DNA from: an uncultured Oxalobacteraceae bacterium
GTDB taxonomy: Bacteria; Pseudomonadota; Gammaproteobacteria; Burkholderiales; Burkholderiaceae
Length of the DNA stretch: 15,451 bases
Reading direction: 5' to 3'
Assembly (NCBI GenBank): GCA_946479255.1
Contig: CAMLFK010000103.1
Location: 1 to 15,451 of the forward strand
The notes below the pieces were generated by a model. The model saw nothing but the letters and a program-made list of their open reading frames with translations, had not been told where the DNA came from and ran no database searches. Both the position numbers and the translations under genes were made by a program. Numbering within the stretch: the stretch's first letter is position 1; each line of letters opens with the position of its first letter. This document shows, one piece after another, positions 6,637-14,367 of this stretch.

Positions 6637-7314
6637 TCAGACCTCTGCCCACATGCGCAGCAGGTTGTGATAGTGGCCGGTCAGGCTGACCAGTTCCGGG
6701 CAGTCGCCGGCGCGCGCGCGCAGGCGGGCGATGGTCTGGTCGAGGTCGAACAGCATGCCGCGCTGGGCATCGTCGCGCACCATGCTCTGCACCCAGAAGA
6801 AGGCGCATACGCGCTCGCCGCGCGTCACCGGTTCGACCTGGTGCACGCTCGACGATGGGTACAGGATCATGTCGCCGGCCGCCAGCTTGACTTCGTGCGC
6901 GCCATAGGTGTCGTTGACTACCAGGGTGCCGCCGTCGTAGTCCTCCGGTTCGCACAGGAACAGGGTGCACGACAGGTCGGTGCGCATCGGCGCCTGGCCA
7001 GGCGTGAGCCGCACCGCGCCATCGATATGGTCGCCGTAATGCTCGCCGCCGGCATAGCTATTGAATAGGGGAGGGCAGGTACGCAGCGGCAGCGCCGCGG
7101 CGAAATAGAGGGGATTGGAGGCCAGCGCCGCCAGCACTTCATCCCCGAGCGCGCGGCCCAGGATCGAGGCTTGCGGCAGCTGGCGGTTTTGCTTGACCTG
7201 GGCGCCTTGCGCGCCCACCGTCTCGCGCCCGTCGGTCCAGCCGGCGCCGTCAAGCTTGCGCCGCATCGCGCTCACTTGTTCAGGCGTCAGGACCTTCGGG
7301 ATGTGCAGCATCAT
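6637..7314 (-). CDS. piuC: PKHD-type Fe(II)/2-oxoglutarate dioxygenase, PiuC/YbiX family
   Basis: 225 residues, normal for the family. The iron ligands are visible as H96-x-D98 (in [12 protein letters not shown]) and distal H158 ([10 protein letters not shown]); R168 ([14 protein letters not shown]) is placed to bind 2-oxoglutarate. The start [14 protein letters not shown] and the segment KQNRQLP are family-typical. Members are cytosolic Fe(II)/2-oxoglutarate hydroxylases found next to TonB-dependent catecholate receptors (E. coli ybiX near fiu; piuC with piuA in Pseudomonas). Their substrate is not settled; a siderophore-linked role is inferred from that association. It begins 19 bp after the receptor stop, so it is co-transcribed and shares the Fur-controlled promoter. 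The ATG at 7314 is directly followed by a second ATG, and either may be used. Confidence 0.95.
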   Translation of the reverse strand: MMLHIPKVLTPEQVSAMRRKLDGAGWTDGRETVGAQGAQVKQNRQLPQASILGRALGDEVLAALASNPLYFAAALPLRTCPPLFNSYAGGEHYGDHIDGAVRLTPGQAPMRTDLSCTLFLCEPEDYDGGTLVVNDTYGAHEVKLAAGDMILYPSSSVHQVEPVTRGERVCAFFWVQSMVRDDAQRGMLFDLDQTIARLRARAGDCPELVSLTGHYHNLLRMWAEV

Positions 7315-7333
7315 CGCAGTTTCAAGCTCGATC

Positions 7334-9610
7334 TCAGAAGCGGAAGTTGGCGGTCAGGCTGGCCGAACGTGGCGTGCCTGGGGTGTAACGATAGCCGCTC
7401 TTGTTGATCTGCGCAATGTAGTCTTCGTCGGCCAGGTTGGACACGTTCAGCTGCAGGTCCAGGTTCTTGTTGACGGTGTAAGTCGCCATGCCGTCGAAGA
7501 CCCAGTACGCATCGGCGAAAGCCGGGGTGCCGATGGCGCCGTCGGTGCCGCGATACAGCTTGCCGACGTAACGTCCGCCGCCGCCGATCTTCAAGCTCGG
7601 GGTCAGGTTGTACGAAGTCCACGCGGTGAAAGTGTTCTTTGGCGTGTACGACAGGGCGTTGACGCCGATCGCGGTGACCATGCGGCCAACGCTGACTTCA
7701 GTATCCATGTGGGCGTAGCCTGCGCTCACCAGCCAGTCGCGGGTGATCGCGCCGGTCACGCCCAGTTCAATGCCTTGCACCTGCTTCTTGCCGGTCTGGT
7801 AGTACTGCAGGTCGACCGGGTCTTGTTCCAGCTCGTTCTTGACGGTGGTGCGGTACAAGGCGGCGGACAGGCTCAGCTTCTGCTGCAGCAGGTCCATCTT
7901 GGCGCCCAGCTCGGCGGTGGCCGATTCCTGCGGCACGTAGCGTGGGTTCGATGCACTGTTGGCGTTGCCCGACAAGGCCAGGTTGGTCCCCGGCGGCATC
8001 TTGGAGGTGGCTACCAGTGCGTACACGCTGCTGTTGGCGGTCGGCTTGTACAGGGCCGACAGCTTGCCGTTGCCGACGTTGTCGCGCAGGGAAGCCTTCG
8101 TTGGGGTCTGGACGTTGGTGGTGGCGTTCACGGCGATCGCATCGTAGTCGATCTTGAAGCGGTCCACGCGGCCGCCGGCGGTGAAGATCCACTTGTCGCC
8201 AATCTTGATGGTGTCGAACAGGTACAGGCTGGCGGTGCGCACGTCGGCATCGTTGAATGCGGCGTTACGCGTCGGGTTCAGGCCGGTCACCGGCGAGAAC
8301 GGGTTTGGCGCGTACAGCGGGTCGGCGTTCATGGTGCCCATGCTGGCGGCGGCGAAACCGTAGTTGTACTGCTGCTCGCGGGCCAGTTCCAGGCCGGCGA
8401 CGAAGGTGTGGTGCAGCGCGCCGGTATCGAGGTCGATGGTGGCGGCGGTCTGGTTGGTCAGGATTTTGTTTTCCTGGTTTTTAGCGGTGCGGGTGGCGCG
8501 GTTCAGCAGCCAGCTCGACGGGTTGGCGGCAACCGCGCCGCGGGTCTCGGTGATCAGGTTGGCCGCGGTGGCGGTCCAGGCCGACAGCAGGTAGTTCTGG
8601 GTGGTCTTGCCCTGGCGGGTGATGTTCTGCAGCTTGACGGCCGGCGACAGGTCGTGCTCGATCTTGGCGGTGAACATCTGGGCTTTGACGTTATCGTAGT
8701 CGCTCTCGGCGCCGTAGAAGTTCGACGGGTTGACGCGCGGCGCGCTGGAAATGTACGGACGGGTGGTCTCCGGCGAGGAGTAGCCAGGCAGGCCGATGGT
8801 CGGCACGCCGCCGTCCGGCAGGTTGTCCTGGTTGACGTTCAGGTAGTTCAGCACGACGCGAGTCGGGCCGTTCAGGCCGAAGGCCAGCGATGGAGCGATC
8901 GCGCTGCGCTGGCTGCGCACCATGTCGCGGGCTGGATTGCCGCCGTCCTGGGCCATGGCGTTCAGGCGGAAGGCGATGCCTTTCTCGGCATTGAGGACGG
9001 TATTGACGTCGATGGTGGCGCGCTTCTTGTCGGCGCTGCCGCCCATGATGGAGCCGCTCAGTGCTTCTTCCATATTGGCCTGCTTGCTGACCAGGTTGAC
9101 CGAGCCGGTTGGCGACGAGCGGCCGGTGTCGGTGCCGGCTGGGCCCTTGAGCACGTCGATCTGTTCGATGTTGAACATGTCGCGCGAGATCGAACCGATG
9201 TCGCGTACGCCGTCCACGAAAATCGAGGTCGACGAGTCGAAGCCGCGCATGTAGATCGCGTCGCCGGTGTTGGTGTTGCCGTTTTCACCCAGGAAGAACG
9301 CGCCCACGCCAGGGGTATTTTGCAGCGCTTCGGTCAGGGTCAGCGCGCCTTGTTGGGCGATCAGTTCCTTTTTGATGACGGTGACGCTCTGCGCGGTGTC
9401 GACCAGCGCTTCGGTGTACTTCGGCGAAGAAGCTTTCTCTGCCTTGAACTCATTCTCGGCCGAGCCGCTGACCGCGATCTCTTTCATGGTGCGGGCCGGC
9501 GCCTGTGGCGCATCGGCGGCCTGGGCGGCGAAAGGGACGAGCAGGGCGGCGATGGCGCCCATGTGGTTCAGTGCGGAAGGCGAGTGCTTGCGACGTTTAA
9601 TCTGGGTCAT
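7334..9610 (-). CDS. fiu: TonB-dependent catecholate siderophore receptor, Fiu-type
   Basis: 758 residues, the usual size. The signal peptide runs to about Ala32. A TonB-box-like EIAVSGS is at 44-50. The plug domain (about 64-176) has [40 protein letters not shown] and [20 protein letters not shown]. The remainder is a 22-strand-type barrel ending in NFRF with a terminal Phe, the outer-membrane assembly signal. Blocks such as [27 protein letters not shown] and [11 protein letters not shown] match Fiu as known from E. coli, a receptor for catecholate iron complexes such as dihydroxybenzoylserine. It is the first gene of a two-gene unit with piuC and has its own promoter, with a Fur site over the -35. 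No clear Shine-Dalgarno precedes ATG 9610. The exact ligand cannot be read from the sequence. Confidence 0.95.
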   Translation of the reverse strand: MTQIKRRKHSPSALNHMGAIAALLVPFAAQAADAPQAPARTMKEIAVSGSAENEFKAEKASSPKYTEALVDTAQSVTVIKKELIAQQGALTLTEALQNTPGVGAFFLGENGNTNTGDAIYMRGFDSSTSIFVDGVRDIGSISRDMFNIEQIDVLKGPAGTDTGRSSPTGSVNLVSKQANMEEALSGSIMGGSADKKRATIDVNTVLNAEKGIAFRLNAMAQDGGNPARDMVRSQRSAIAPSLAFGLNGPTRVVLNYLNVNQDNLPDGGVPTIGLPGYSSPETTRPYISSAPRVNPSNFYGAESDYDNVKAQMFTAKIEHDLSPAVKLQNITRQGKTTQNYLLSAWTATAANLITETRGAVAANPSSWLLNRATRTAKNQENKILTNQTAATIDLDTGALHHTFVAGLELAREQQYNYGFAAASMGTMNADPLYAPNPFSPVTGLNPTRNAAFNDADVRTASLYLFDTIKIGDKWIFTAGGRVDRFKIDYDAIAVNATTNVQTPTKASLRDNVGNGKLSALYKPTANSSVYALVATSKMPPGTNLALSGNANSASNPRYVPQESATAELGAKMDLLQQKLSLSAALYRTTVKNELEQDPVDLQYYQTGKKQVQGIELGVTGAITRDWLVSAGYAHMDTEVSVGRMVTAIGVNALSYTPKNTFTAWTSYNLTPSLKIGGGGRYVGKLYRGTDGAIGTPAFADAYWVFDGMATYTVNKNLDLQLNVSNLADEDYIAQINKSGYRYTPGTPRSASLTANFRF

Positions 9611-9689
9611 GGGTTTTCGATTTTTTAGATAATGGAAAGCGGCTGCATTCTTCAGGCAGCGACTGCAAGAACAGATTCTACTGAGCAGG

Positions 9690-9718
9690 ATTGTAGAGAT
9701 AAATCTGTCATTAGTAAA
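9690..9718 (-). promoter_or_regulatory. Promoter of fiu-piuC
   Basis: On the minus strand TTTACT (9718-9713), a 17-bp spacer, and TACAAT (9695-9690) form a good sigma70 promoter. Transcription would start near 9683 and give a leader of about 70 nt before the fiu ATG. The -35 lies inside the Fur site at 9714-9732. Confidence 0.75.
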
Positions 9719-9732
9719 TGAGAATCGTTATC
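9714..9732. promoter_or_regulatory. Fur box controlling fiu-piuC
   Basis: GTAAATGAGAATCGTTATC matches the 19-bp Fur consensus at 15 of 19 positions. A wider inverted repeat, AATGAGAA (9717-9724) with TTCTCATT (9740-9747), surrounds it. This suggests two overlapping sites that could hold two Fur dimers. The site covers the -35, so iron-loaded Fur would block transcription. Confidence 0.85.
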
Positions 9733-9777
9733 AATAGCGTTCTCATTCCGTGTTTATCTCAATGTCGCCCTCACTTT

Positions 9778-9853
9778 GTCATCCCCGCGGAGGCGGGGAC
9801 CCATACCACTTATGAGCAGAGGTGCTATGGTTCCCCGCCTTCGCGGGGATGAC
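9778..9853. repeat. Dispersed-type palindromic repeat (REP/MITE-like)
   Basis: Two 27-bp arms, 9778-9804 and 9827-9853, are inverted copies with 25 of 27 matches. Weaker complementarity continues inward, so the unit is a nearly complete 76-bp palindrome. Each arm contains a GTCATCCCCGCG...GGCGGGGA core, like short repeats scattered through many betaproteobacterial genomes. It lies 8 bp after the stop of the flavoprotein gene and upstream of the fiu operator, and its transcript would form a long hairpin. It probably ends or stabilises the five-gene transcript. Confidence 0.85.
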
Positions 9854-9861
9854 GGGGCGGG

Positions 9862-11202
9862 TTAATAGACGTCGCGCCGGTAGCGGCCGGATACGTCGAG
9901 CTCGGCAAGGGTTTGTTCGCCGAGAGCGGCACTGAGTGCGTCGTGCACGCCGGCCGCCATGCCTTGCAAGCTGCCGCACACATAAATGGCGGCGCCGCTG
10001 GCGACCCAGTCGCGCAGCTGTTCAGCTTCTTGAGTGAGAGCATCCTGCACGTAGCGAATGGCGCCGCCGCCGCGCGACCAGGCCAGGTTGACCTGTTCAA
10101 GAGCACCGGCCGCACGCCATGCATCGATGTCGCTGCCATACAACGCATCGTGGGCGGCGTTGCGTTCGCCATACACCAGCCAGTTGCGGCCCTGGCCGGC
10201 GTCGGCGCGTGCTTTCAGGTGCGCGCGCAGGCCGGCGATGCCGGTCCCGTTACCGATCAGGATGAGGGGGCGCTGGTCGTTGCTGCCGAGGCGGAAGCGC
10301 TGGTGCGGGCGGATGCGCAGCTGGACGCTGACGACTTCTGGCGCATCGAGACACAGCCAGCTGGAAGCCAGGCCATGGCTGCCGTCGTCGCGGTAGTGCA
10401 GGCGCACCAGCAGCGCCAGATGGCCTTCGGCGGCGACCGAGGCGATCGAATAGGCGCGCGGATAATCCGGGTCGGCCGGCACGCTGACCTCCGCCAGGTC
10501 GCCCGCTTCCCAGGCCGGCAGCGCGCCGCTGGCCGGGGCGAGCAGCACCTGGTAGACGGGCGCGCCGGCGCTGCCCGGGTTGACCAGGGTGCGGCTGACG
10601 ATTCGCCACGGCTCGGCGGCCGGCGCGTCCCAGCTGATGTCGTCGCCGAGGTTGGCCAGGCGCGCCAGCTGTTCCTGCCAGGCCGCCAGTGCGGTCGGCG
10701 CGCTGCGGTCCGCTTCGATGCGGGCGAACAGGCTGTGCGCGCCGCGCGCCCGCAGACTGGCGTCCAGCTGGCGGCCGAAGCCGCAGAACCGGGCGTAGCT
10801 GCTGTCGCCCAGCGCCATCACGGCGTAATGCAGTTTGCCCAGCTTGCAGTCGGCCTTGTCGAGGATGCGCATCAGGCGCGTGGCGCTGTCGGGCGCATCG
10901 CCTTCGCCGTAGGTGCTGACGATGAACAGCACGCGCGCATCGCCGCACAGGCTATGTTCATCGAGCTGGTCGACGCTGATGGCGCGCGCATGCAAGCCGC
11001 CGGCGCGCAGGCTTTCGGCGCTGCGCTCGGCCAGGAATTCGGCGGTGCCGGTCTGGCTGGCGTAGGCCACCAGCCAGTCATGTTCGCCCCCTTGCAGATT
11101 AGCGGCGGGCAGGCGCGAACGCAGCATGGCCACGCACAGGCCGGCATAGCTGGCGACGGCACCGGCGGCCAGCGCCCAGCGGAGAGGGTCGGCAATGATC
11201 AT
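9862..11202 (-). CDS. Membrane-anchored flavodoxin/NADPH reductase (CysJ-like, short form)
   Basis: 446 residues. One N-terminal membrane helix (about 8-27) is followed by R28/R30, placing the rest in the cytosol. The flavodoxin domain (about 43-185) shows the FMN phosphate loop SQTGTAE (49-55), STYGEGD (96-102) and ALGDSSY (130-136). A ferredoxin-reductase module follows: FAD motif RAYSIAS (249-255), a GLASSW segment near 277-282, NADPH motif LIGNGTGIAGL (315-325) and YVCGSLQGM (407-415). The C-terminus GRYRRDVY is like that of CysJ. CysJ has about 599 residues; here the helical connecting domain between FMN and FAD parts is largely missing. It should pass electrons from NADPH through FAD and FMN to a membrane partner. 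Its gene overlaps the apbE stop by 4 bp and is last in the operon, so the PepSY protein is the likely acceptor. It is not assimilatory sulfite reductase: no cysI is present. Confidence 0.9.
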   Translation of the reverse strand: MIIADPLRWALAAGAVASYAGLCVAMLRSRLPAANLQGGEHDWLVAYASQTGTAEFLAERSAESLRAGGLHARAISVDQLDEHSLCGDARVLFIVSTYGEGDAPDSATRLMRILDKADCKLGKLHYAVMALGDSSYARFCGFGRQLDASLRARGAHSLFARIEADRSAPTALAAWQEQLARLANLGDDISWDAPAAEPWRIVSRTLVNPGSAGAPVYQVLLAPASGALPAWEAGDLAEVSVPADPDYPRAYSIASVAAEGHLALLVRLHYRDDGSHGLASSWLCLDAPEVVSVQLRIRPHQRFRLGSNDQRPLILIGNGTGIAGLRAHLKARADAGQGRNWLVYGERNAAHDALYGSDIDAWRAAGALEQVNLAWSRGGGAIRYVQDALTQEAEQLRDWVASGAAIYVCGSLQGMAAGVHDALSAALGEQTLAELDVSGRYRRDVY

Positions 11203-12200
11203 TGGAGCATCTCGCGCCAGGCGTGGGTCGTCACTTCGCGGATGACGGCGCCGTCGCGCAGCAGAAAGCGTGCGGCCAACTGGCGCCGTTCTGCAAACGC
11301 CAGGCCTTCTTCAGGACCGAGCACCGTCATGGCGGTCGACAAGGCATCGGCCGCCATGCATTCGGGATGCAGCACGCTGACCGAGGCGACGGCATTGTCG
11401 CTTGGCGCGCCGCTGCGTGGATCGAGCGTGTGGGCGGCGCGCCGGGCGCCGTATTGAAAATAGCGGCGGTAGTCGCCGGAGGTAGCCAGTGCCAGGCCAT
11501 GCAGGGCCACGCGGGCTTCGCCGTTGGCGGCGCTGGCATCCGGTACGCCTTCGATGGCCACCCACCAGGGCTGGCCATCGTGCTTCATGCCGGCGCCGCG
11601 CAGCTCGCCGCCCAGTTCGACCAGATAGTGATCGAAGCCGTGCGCCTGCAGGTAGCGGGCCATCTTATCGACCGCGAAGCCCTTGGCGACGGACGACAAG
11701 TCCAGCTGCACGTCACCGGGCTGGAAGGCGCGGCGCGTGGCGGGATCGAGTTCGACCTGCTTGCGTTCGGCCAGCAGTGCGTCGATGACCGAGCGCGGCG
11801 GCGCCTGGAAGCCGCTCTGGTTGTAGCGCCGTTCGGCGCCGAAGCCCCAGGCGTTGACCAGCGCGCCTGCGCAGGGATCGTAGGCGCCGCCGCTGTCTTT
11901 CGCCACGCCCATCGCATAAGAAAGTACGGTAAAAAAATCGGACGGCAGCGTATGCCGGCTGCCTGCAGGTGCCGCGTTAAAGCGCGACAGATCGGAGTCG
12001 CTCTCCCAGTGGCTCATCTCAAGCACGACGGCGTCGAGCTCCCCCTGCAGCCCGGCCGCCAGGGTGAAAGCCCCATCGGGCGCCGCCATGACGGTGGCGC
12101 TCCAGGTGGTGCCCATGCTGCTGCCCTTGACCTGATGCGCGACGCTGCCGCGCGCCGGTAGGGCCGGTGCGATCGCGAGCGGAATCAGTACAGGCAGCAT
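11199..12200 (-). CDS. apbE: FAD:protein FMN transferase (ApbE)
   Basis: 333 residues, normal for ApbE. A short hydrophobic N-terminus (about 1-16) probably exports it; no lipobox Cys is present. Family motifs in order: SSMGTTWSA (27-35), LSRFN (71-75), GAYDPCAGALVNAWGFG (105-121), LDLSSVAKGFAVD (167-178), VELGGELRGAG (194-204), ATSGDYRRYF (239-248), HTLDPRSGAP (257-266) and CMAADALSTAMTVLG (281-295), which holds the Mg-binding Asp and Thr. The enzyme splits FAD and links FMN by a phosphoester to a Thr in D-x-x-(S/T)-G-A-(T/S) motifs of periplasmic proteins. Exactly such a motif is in the DUF2271 protein two genes upstream, making that the likely substrate. ATG 12200 is 6 bp after the DUF4198 stop, with GGAG overlapping that stop, so the genes are coupled. 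Confidence 0.95.
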   Translation of the reverse strand: MLPVLIPLAIAPALPARGSVAHQVKGSSMGTTWSATVMAAPDGAFTLAAGLQGELDAVVLEMSHWESDSDLSRFNAAPAGSRHTLPSDFFTVLSYAMGVAKDSGGAYDPCAGALVNAWGFGAERRYNQSGFQAPPRSVIDALLAERKQVELDPATRRAFQPGDVQLDLSSVAKGFAVDKMARYLQAHGFDHYLVELGGELRGAGMKHDGQPWWVAIEGVPDASAANGEARVALHGLALATSGDYRRYFQYGARRAAHTLDPRSGAPSDNAVASVSVLHPECMAADALSTAMTVLGPEEGLAFAERRQLAARFLLRDGAVIREVTTHAWREMLQ

Positions 12201-12206
12201 CGAAGC

Positions 12207-13034
12207 TTACTCCGGCAGGATTTCGACGGTGGCCGCGTAGCTGTAGCGGTTCTGCGAAGCTGCGCTGCTCGCGCCGCCGCCTTTTTCGGACGACACCGGG
12301 AAGCCGGCATTGAGCAGGTACATGCCAGGCGCCGGCAGCTTGACGGCGACATCGCCCTTGGCATCGGTGCTCAGGCGAATCTCGCCCAGCACGCCGCGGT
12401 ATTTCACGCCACCCGGAATCAGGCTGAAGGCGAAGTTCGGCAGCGGCTTGCCATCGAGCTGGAAGCGCCATTTGGCGGTTTCGCCGCTGCGCAGGTCGGT
12501 CGGGTTGGTGGCCGGGACCAGTTCCAGGCCGCTGCCGGTCGGCTTGAAGGCGCCGTCGGAGAGCTTGTTGGCGGACACAAACGTCTCCAGGCGCTGGTGG
12601 GTGCGCGTCACTTTCAGTTCGGGCGCATTGGCCGGCACGTCCTTGGCGAAGGATTCTTCATTGCCGCGGAAGCGCTTGAGTTCACCCTTGGCGTCCTTGT
12701 AGCTGGCCATGACGTTCTTGTTGACGACGGCGATTTTGTAGGTGCCGGGCTTGGTCATCTTCAGCTCGATGCTGCTGCGCTGGCGGCCGGTCAGCGGGGT
12801 TGGCGCCGGCGAGCTGGCGCCGTCCGGATCGATGACGATGGCGTTGTCCAGTTTGAGCGCCATGTGGTTGACTTCGAACAGGTCTTCCGAGATGGCGCCG
12901 TCGATGGTCGCATAGGCTTCCTTGGCTTCGACCATGGTCACGTTAGGGTACAGCCAAGGACGGTGCGCGTGGGATGGAGCGGCCAGGGTGGCCAAAGCGA
13001 CTGCCAGCAGGGTAGGGAGTGTCTTGAAGTTCAT
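12207..13034 (-). CDS. DUF4198 periplasmic protein
   Basis: 275 residues with a Sec signal peptide ending SHA23, so the mature protein would start at His24 (HRPWLYPNVT). The rest looks all-beta: an N-terminal part with IDGAISEDLFEVNHMAL, a middle part (THQRLETFVSANKLSDG), and a C-terminal Ig-like part (GETAKWRFQLDGKPLP, then DAKGDVAVKLPAPGMYLLNAGF). This fits DUF4198, a family related to periplasmic metal-binding proteins of nickel/cobalt uptake systems. The exposed N-terminal His, with H57 and H146, could bind metal, but that is inferred. It lies 27 bp after DUF2271 and 6 bp before apbE, so it belongs to the electron-transfer operon. AGAGG lies about 8 bp before the ATG. Its precise role is unknown; iron or siderophore binding near the reductase is one possibility. 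Confidence 0.85.
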   Translation of the reverse strand: MNFKTLPTLLAVALATLAAPSHAHRPWLYPNVTMVEAKEAYATIDGAISEDLFEVNHMALKLDNAIVIDPDGASSPAPTPLTGRQRSSIELKMTKPGTYKIAVVNKNVMASYKDAKGELKRFRGNEESFAKDVPANAPELKVTRTHQRLETFVSANKLSDGAFKPTGSGLELVPATNPTDLRSGETAKWRFQLDGKPLPNFAFSLIPGGVKYRGVLGEIRLSTDAKGDVAVKLPAPGMYLLNAGFPVSSEKGGGASSAASQNRYSYAATVEILPE

Positions 13035-13061
13035 TGCGTAGCCTCTGTTTGTTATTGTCGC

Positions 13062-13574
13062 TTAGTTGACTTGCACGGATACTGCGCCCAGCTCTTCCTT
13101 GCCATTGGCCTTGGCCGTCTGCTTGGCCTTGAGCGGGAAGCTCAAAGGCACGCGCACCAGTTCACGCCCGCCCGCTTCACGCGCCGCTTCGATGACCAGC
13201 TTGTAGTCGCCCGCCGGCAGCTTGTCCAGGCCATGCCTGGCGCCGGCGAAGGTCAGGGTATGCTCGCCGGCCGAGCGGGTCGCGCCGCTCACGCCATCCA
13301 TCGGCAGGGTCACGTCGCGGCCCGCCTTGCGCCACCAGGTGCGCAGGTCCTTGACCCACTTGAGGCCGGCGTCGTCCTTTTTCTTGACGTCGTACAGCAC
13401 GGTCAGGGTGCTGGCCACGCTCTGGTCGGCGCGCTCGATCCACATGGCGACGTAAGGCTTGTGGTATTCCGCCACCTGCAGCTGGGGAAGCTCGAACTTG
13501 ACTGCGAGGTCCGCGCCGACGGCCCAGCTGGAAACCATCGGGAGGGTGAGGGCAAGCGTGTGCTGAAGTTTCAT
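13062..13574 (-). CDS. DUF2271 periplasmic protein with ApbE flavinylation motif
   Basis: 170 residues from ATG 13574; a TTG at 13586 would add four residues ahead of a good signal peptide and was set aside. The signal peptide ends near VGA21. The mature protein is a small beta-rich domain with VAMWIERADQSVAS, KWVKDLRTWWRKAGR and PAGDYKLVIEAAREAGGREL, as in DUF2271. The key feature is D93-G-V-S-G-A-T99 (13298-13278), which fits the ApbE consensus D-x-x-(S/T)-G-A-(T/S), with Thr99 as the FMN acceptor. It has no Cys, so covalent haem is ruled out. It would be the periplasmic one- or two-electron flavin carrier. It follows the PepSY gene by 26 bp. No strong Shine-Dalgarno is visible. Confidence 0.88.
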   Translation of the reverse strand: MKLQHTLALTLPMVSSWAVGADLAVKFELPQLQVAEYHKPYVAMWIERADQSVASTLTVLYDVKKKDDAGLKWVKDLRTWWRKAGRDVTLPMDGVSGATRSAGEHTLTFAGARHGLDKLPAGDYKLVIEAAREAGGRELVRVPLSFPLKAKQTAKANGKEELGAVSVQVN

Positions 13575-13600
13575 GGTTGTGGTCAAGGCGTGGTGAATGA

Positions 13601-14245
13601 TTAGTGAATAAACAGGAGGGCGAGCAGCAGCGGCAGCAAAATGCCGAAGCCGATCACAGGCCAGGTGGCGCGGCGATTGGCCGCGTGCATTTTCATGATG
13701 AGGAAACCGGTAATGCAGAACACGATGCAGGCGAGCGCGAAGATATCGATGAACCAGCTCCAGGCGGTGCCGGTGTGGCGGCCTTTGTGCAGGTCGTTCA
13801 TCCAGGAGATGGCGCCGCGGCTGGTGACTTCATACTCGGCCGCGCCGTCGGCGCCGATGCGCAGCCAGGCGTCGCCGCCCGGACGCGGCATGGCCACGTA
13901 GGCGTCTTCCTCGCTCCACTCGGCTTCCATGCCGGCGACATCCACGCCGAACTGGTCGTCGGCCCAGTTGGCCACGCGCGAAGGCAGCGGCGCCTTGTCG
14001 TCCGGGTGCCCGGCGGCGAAGGCGGCCAGTTCCTTTTGCAGCGGCGCCGGCAGGCTGCCCTTGCGGCTGACCGTGCTGGGCTTGGCTTCGATCTGGCTGG
14101 CGTGGTTCAGGGTGATGCCGGTGAAGCTGAACAGCAGCATGGCGAACAGGCACAGGGCCGAGCTGATCCAGTGCCACCGGTGCAGCTGCTTCAGCCAGGC
14201 GGCGCGGCTGGCGCTGGGAAGCTGCGGGGTGGCGGGGGTGCTCAT
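13601..14245 (-). CDS. PepSY-associated membrane protein, probable haem-b electron carrier
   Basis: 214 residues from ATG 14245; an upstream in-frame TTG at 14272 lies inside the Fur box and close to the transcription start, so it was rejected. Three membrane helices: about 26-47, 162-184 and 195-213. Between the first two is a periplasmic PepSY-type domain (about 50-155). Histidines sit at both faces: H22, H25 and H187 inside; H48, H153 and H157 outside (LHKGRHTG). This is the pattern expected for two b-type haems stacked across the membrane in PepSY_TM and related reductases. It is the first gene of the operon, so it is probably the membrane electron conduit between the flavoprotein and the flavinylated DUF2271 protein. 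Haem binding is inferred from His positions. Confidence 0.88.
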   Translation of the reverse strand: MSTPATPQLPSASRAAWLKQLHRWHWISSALCLFAMLLFSFTGITLNHASQIEAKPSTVSRKGSLPAPLQKELAAFAAGHPDDKAPLPSRVANWADDQFGVDVAGMEAEWSEEDAYVAMPRPGGDAWLRIGADGAAEYEVTSRGAISWMNDLHKGRHTGTAWSWFIDIFALACIVFCITGFLIMKMHAANRRATWPVIGFGILLPLLLALLFIH

Positions 14246-14270
14246 GAAGGTCTCGGCAGGATGGAAACGC

Positions 14271-14291
14271 AAATGATAACTATTATCATTT
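14271..14291. promoter_or_regulatory. Fur box controlling the PepSY-DUF2271-DUF4198-ApbE-flavoprotein operon
   Basis: AAATGATAA-CTA-TTATCATTT is a perfect 9-bp inverted repeat. Its 15-bp core TGATAACTATTATCA matches the 7-1-7 Fur consensus at 13 of 15 positions. It covers the -10 and part of the spacer of the operon promoter, so Fur with iron would block RNA polymerase. Confidence 0.92.
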
Positions 14292-14301
14292 ACACAGTCA
14301 A
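14273..14301 (-). promoter_or_regulatory. Promoter of the five-gene operon
   Basis: On the minus strand TTGACT (14301-14296), a 17-bp spacer, and TATCAT (14278-14273) match sigma70 at 5 of 6 positions each. The start would be near 14266, giving a leader of about 20 nt. The Fur box lies over the -10. Confidence 0.8.
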
Positions 14302-14367
14302 TCTTTACAGAGTGAATCGTCCTGATGGTCGAAAGTTATCGGCGAGAAAGAAAAATTGATCGAGCAA

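Noticed and set aside
7115..9628. An 837-codon open frame on the plus strand
   Set aside because: It lies antisense to the clear fiu and piuC genes, is low-complexity and Val/Gly/Arg-rich, and exists only because of the GC bias at third positions.
9862..11202. Assimilatory sulfite reductase flavoprotein (cysJ)
   Set aside because: The protein is about 150 residues shorter than CysJ, has a membrane anchor, and sits in a Fur-controlled operon without cysI or other sulfur genes.
9913..11457. A 514-codon plus-strand frame
   Set aside because: It is antisense to the flavoprotein and apbE genes, which carry complete motifs. The plus product shows no domain.
14246..14272. TTG start extending the PepSY protein by nine residues
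   Set aside because: The TTG overlaps the Fur box and lies upstream of the predicted transcription start. The ATG at 14245 leaves a normal family N-terminus.
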